Assembly: GCA_035693105.1 (NCBI GenBank)
Contig: DASSHC010000419.1
Span: forward strand, 1 to 18,423
Source of the DNA: DASSHC01 sp035693105
Lineage (GTDB): Bacteria > Chloroflexota > Chloroflexia > Thermomicrobiales > Thermomicrobiaceae
DNA: 18,423 bases
Reading direction: 5' to 3'
A program made the translations under genes and the position numbers. Of this stretch, positions 16,152 through 18,423 are shown in pieces (within the stretch, counting starts at the first letter, position 1; every line of letters begins with the position of its first letter). The notes beneath the pieces were generated by a model. The model was given only the letters and a program-made list of their open reading frames with translations, was not told the DNA's origin and did no database searches.

Positions 16152-17741
16152 TCACGACACCGTCTGGTCGGCGAGCCGGAACTCCCCGGCGGCGATCAAT
16201 GCCGCGGCCTGCTCGATGTCGGGCGCCAGCGGGCGGTCGTGGGTCAGCGGCGGCACCACCGCGCGCAGCCGCGTGACCGCCTCGACCACGCCCCGCCCGG
16301 CCCGCAGCGGCGCGTGCTGCTCGACGCCCTGCGCGCCGCAGAGCAACTCGATCGCGACCACGCGCGTCACGTTGGCGATGATCTGCGCCGCGCCTCTGGC
16401 CGCGATCGGCCCCATGCTGACGTGGTCCTCCATGCCCGCCGAGGTCGGGATCGAGTCGACGCAGGCCGGGTGGGCCAGCACCTTGTTCTCCGAGACCAGC
16501 GCGGCGGCGGTGTACTGCGCCACCATGAAGCCCGACTCGATCCCCGGTGACGGCGCCAGGAAGGGCGGCAGGCCGCTGCGCGCCGGGTCGAGCATCAGGT
16601 AGGTGCGCCGCTCGGAGATGCTGCCGGCCTCGGCCACCGCCAACTTCAGGAAGTCCAGCGCCAGCGCCACCGGCTGGCCGTGGAAGTTGCCCCCCGAGAG
16701 CACGCGCCCGCTGCCGGGGAAGACGAGCGGGTTGTCGGTGGCGCTGTTGCACTCGATCTCCAGCACGCGGCGCACGTAGCCGAGCGCGTCCCAGGAGGCG
16801 CCCAGCACCTGCGGCGTGCAGCGCAGCGAGTAGGGGTCCTGCACGCGCGGGTCGAGCTTGGGGTCGCGGTGCGAGGCCAGGATCTCGCTCCCGGCCAGCA
16901 GCGCCCGCAGCCGGGCCGCGACGCGCGCCTGGCCGGGCTGCGGCCGCACCGCCTGGATCTCGGCGTCGAAGGCGGTGTCGGTGCCGCGCAGCGCCTCCAG
17001 GCTGGTCGCCGCCGCCACCTCGGCCGACTCCAGCAGCACCTCGGCGTCGTGCAGCGCCAGCACGCCGATGGCGGTCATCTGCTGCGTGCCGTTGATCAGC
17101 GCCAATCCCTCCTTGGCGCTGAGGGACAGCGGCTCCAGCCCGGCGCGCGCCAGCGCCTCGGTGCCGGGCAGCACGTTGGGATCGTCGCCCAGCGTGGCCA
17201 CGCCCTCGCCGATCAGCACCAGCGAGAGGTGCGCCAGCGGCGCCAGGTCGCCGCTGGCCCCGACCGAGCCCTGGGCCGGCACCTGGGGCGTGACGCCGGC
17301 GTTGAGCAGGTCGAGCAGGCGCTCCACCACCACCGGCCGCACGCCGGAGTAGCCCTTGGCCAGGGCGTTGGCGCGCAAGAGGAGCATGGCGCGCACGACG
17401 TCGCGCGGCAGGGCGGGGCCGGTGCCGGCGGCGTGCGAGCGCAGCAGGTTGCGCTGCAGGGGGGCGAGCTGGTCGTCGGGGATCGAGACGCGGCTCAGCT
17501 CGCCGAAGCCGGTGTTGACGCCGTAGACCGTCGTGCCCTCCGCCAGGATGCGCTCGATCAGCGCGCGTGAGGCCGCGATCGCCGCGCCCGCCACCGGCGC
17601 CAGCGCCACCGGCGCCCCCTGGCGCGCCACGCGCACCACCTCGTCGAGCGTCAGATGCTCGCCGTCGATCCGAATCGCTCTTGGCGCGCCCGCCGCGTGC
17701 CCCGCCTGGCCGTCGCCGGGAGCTCTCCCTGGTTGTTGCAT
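16152..17741 (-). CDS. hutH: Histidine ammonia-lyase
   Basis: A 529-residue cytoplasmic enzyme that removes ammonia from L-histidine to form urocanate, the first step of the Hut pathway. The Ala-Ser-Gly triad that cyclises into the MIO electrophile is A162-S163-G164 in GSVGASGDLAPLAHL. Other family blocks are TTVYGVNTGFGELS (catalytic Tyr), QRNLLRSHAAGTG, and NPLVFPGSGRVLSGGNFHGQ split over the expected region. It is slightly longer than most bacterial HutH (about 510) because of a roughly 20-residue Gly/Ala/Pro-rich N-terminus; the Pseudomonas putida triad is at 142-144. AGGA lies 5 bases before the ATG, and no better internal start is seen. It is transcribed towards hutU and divergently from a cupin gene. 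Related phenylalanine or tyrosine lyases are less likely given the hutU neighbour. Confidence 0.96.
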   Translation of the reverse strand: MQQPGRAPGDGQAGHAAGAPRAIRIDGEHLTLDEVVRVARQGAPVALAPVAGAAIAASRALIERILAEGTTVYGVNTGFGELSRVSIPDDQLAPLQRNLLRSHAAGTGPALPRDVVRAMLLLRANALAKGYSGVRPVVVERLLDLLNAGVTPQVPAQGSVGASGDLAPLAHLSLVLIGEGVATLGDDPNVLPGTEALARAGLEPLSLSAKEGLALINGTQQMTAIGVLALHDAEVLLESAEVAAATSLEALRGTDTAFDAEIQAVRPQPGQARVAARLRALLAGSEILASHRDPKLDPRVQDPYSLRCTPQVLGASWDALGYVRRVLEIECNSATDNPLVFPGSGRVLSGGNFHGQPVALALDFLKLAVAEAGSISERRTYLMLDPARSGLPPFLAPSPGIESGFMVAQYTAAALVSENKVLAHPACVDSIPTSAGMEDHVSMGPIAARGAAQIIANVTRVVAIELLCGAQGVEQHAPLRAGRGVVEAVTRLRAVVPPLTHDRPLAPDIEQAAALIAAGEFRLADQTVS

Positions 17742-17814
17742 GCTGGTCCTGACTCTCTAGCTGATCGTGCGCGAGCCGAATCGTCGTGGCGGGTGTGCGG
17801 TCAGCCCGCGATCC

Positions 17815-17831
17815 AACCGGCCGCACCGGTT
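17815..17831. promoter_or_regulatory. Short palindrome in the hutH-cupin divergent region
   Basis: AACCGG (17815-17820), five bases, then CCGGTT (17826-17831). It lies midway in the 175-base intergenic region between the divergent hutH and cupin starts and could be a regulator site for either gene. With only 6-bp arms in GC-rich DNA the support is weak. Nothing else in 17742-17916 is recognisable apart from the candidate promoter listed separately. Confidence 0.25.
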
Positions 17832-17850
17832 TCTCCCAAGTTTAAGGTAC

Positions 17851-17878
17851 TTGACGCCGCTTTGCCGCAAGATAGGAC
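17851..17878 (+). promoter_or_regulatory. Candidate promoter of the cupin gene
   Basis: TTGACG (17851-17856) matches the -35 consensus at five of six positions. TAGGAC (17873-17878) lies 16 bases further but matches the -10 poorly. Transcription would start roughly 30 bases before the ATG at 17917. A short AT-rich patch (AAGTTTAAGG) lies just upstream. Confidence 0.3.
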
Positions 17879-17904
17879 CGAGTGGACGGCGGCGCGCATG
17901 CGGC

Positions 17905-17910
17905 GAGGAG
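17905..17910 (+). promoter_or_regulatory. Ribosome binding site that fixes the cupin start
   Basis: GAGGAG ends 6 bases before the ATG at 17917. The open frame extends upstream to 17767, but that stretch encodes an Arg/Pro-rich sequence unlike a cupin and overlaps the candidate promoter, so the ATG after this site is taken as the true start. Confidence 0.7.
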
Positions 17911-17916
17911 CGAGCG

Positions 17917-18360
17917 ATGACGACGAGCAAGACCGGGCGACGCTGGCTGGTGGGGCCCGAGGACGGCGCCGAGCACCTGCTGCTGGACCGGCTGGAGCTC
18001 CGGACCGGGCGGGTGGTCGGCCTGCACAAGCACGACGGCGAGGAGGCCCACGTCGTACTGAGCGGCACGGTGCGCTTCTACGTGGACGGCGTGCTGCGCG
18101 TCTGCGGCCCCGGCGAGGTCGGCTTCGCGCCGATCGGCAGCGAGCACGGCTTTCGCGCGTTGAGCGACGCCGCGCTCGTCACCGTGCGCGAGCAGCGGCT
18201 GGGCAGCATCGCGATCCTGCTGGAGCCGGACGGCAGCCGGCGCGAGATTCCGATCTACCGCAACGGCCCGCCCTGGTCGAACGAGCCGCCCGCAGGCACC
18301 GACGTCACCCCGAACGCGGAGATCGAGGCGATCTACCGCACCACCGCCCACCTGATCTAG
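17917..18360 (+). CDS. Small single-domain cupin protein
   Basis: A 147-residue protein with one double-stranded beta-helix (cupin) domain. Motif 1 is LHKHDGEEAHVVLSG, with metal-ligand candidates H37, H39 and E43 and the closing G50. Motif 2 is APIGSEHGF, with P72, G74 and H77. All four ligand positions are present, so it probably binds a divalent metal. The C-terminal region (about 105-147) is polar and contains no recognised domain. Single-domain cupins include dioxygenases, isomerases and sensors, so the reaction cannot be read from the sequence. Its divergent position next to hutH suggests a possible link with histidine use, but neighbouring alone is weak evidence. Cytoplasmic: no signal peptide or membrane segment. 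Confidence 0.82.
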   Translation: MTTSKTGRRWLVGPEDGAEHLLLDRLELRTGRVVGLHKHDGEEAHVVLSGTVRFYVDGVLRVCGPGEVGFAPIGSEHGFRALSDAALVTVREQRLGSIAILLEPDGSRREIPIYRNGPPWSNEPPAGTDVTPNAEIEAIYRTTAHLI

Positions 18361-18423
18361 CGCGCCGGGCAGGCCATTGGCGTGAGCGTCGCTGGGTGGT
18401 GGCCATCCTGGGAGTGCGGGTGC

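Noticed and set aside
16054..17826. Second minus-strand frame longer than hutH
   Set aside because: Frame-shifted reading of hutH, with an Arg/Ala/Gly-rich product lacking all HutH motifs.

Overview
The window is very GC-rich and carries closely packed catabolic genes plus one giant secreted protein. The high GC content, the secreted CSLREA / C25-protease / RCC1 mosaic protein and the mix of sugar-acid and histidine catabolism would fit a high-GC Chloroflexota (Thermomicrobia-like) or similar environmental bacterium. That assignment is an impression and not proof: there is no rRNA or other phylogenetic marker here.

Layout. (1) 152-7090, minus strand: a single 2312-residue exported protein. 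In order it has a signal peptide, a CSLREA-type right-handed beta-helix, a pre-peptidase-type beta-sandwich, seventeen consecutive five-residue (S/T/A)PDA(F/Y) repeats, a gingipain-like (peptidase C25) caspase-fold domain with an intact His/Cys dyad, Ig-like modules, a seven-bladed RCC1 propeller and a C-terminal beta-sandwich. (2) 7091-7405: divergent promoter region. (3) 7406-9157, plus strand: a pyruvate-oxidase-type TPP enzyme. (4) 9365-14050, plus strand: a tight five-gene run made of a mandelate-racemase-group enolase-superfamily enzyme, a 69-residue one-helix membrane protein, an eight-helix membrane protein built from two copies of one unit, a gluconate-2-dehydrogenase-subunit-3-family protein and a GMC flavoprotein. 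Three of its four junctions are 4-base ATGA/GTGA overlaps. (5) 14238-17741, minus strand: hutH and hutU (histidine to urocanate to imidazolonepropionate). (6) 17917-18360, plus strand: a small cupin divergent from hutH.

How the genes may work together (inference). The GMC flavoprotein plus its subunit-3 partner would oxidise a sugar or polyol, probably to an aldonic acid or lactone. The enolase-superfamily enzyme would dehydrate or epimerise an acid sugar. The two membrane proteins would anchor the dehydrogenase or connect it to the respiratory chain, because no cytochrome c subunit is encoded here. The TPP enzyme could act on downstream pyruvate or another 2-keto acid. The most unusual items are the duplicated membrane protein inside this operon and the giant protease/propeller protein with its pentapeptide linker.

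The gene blocks are separated by three copies of a dispersed inverted-repeat element of about 120 bp (1-98, 9211-9310 and 14076-14195). A second, unrelated inverted-repeat element lies between hutH and hutU. No tRNA, rRNA, CRISPR array, transposase or phage gene was seen. The last 63 bases (18361-18423) hold nothing recognisable.
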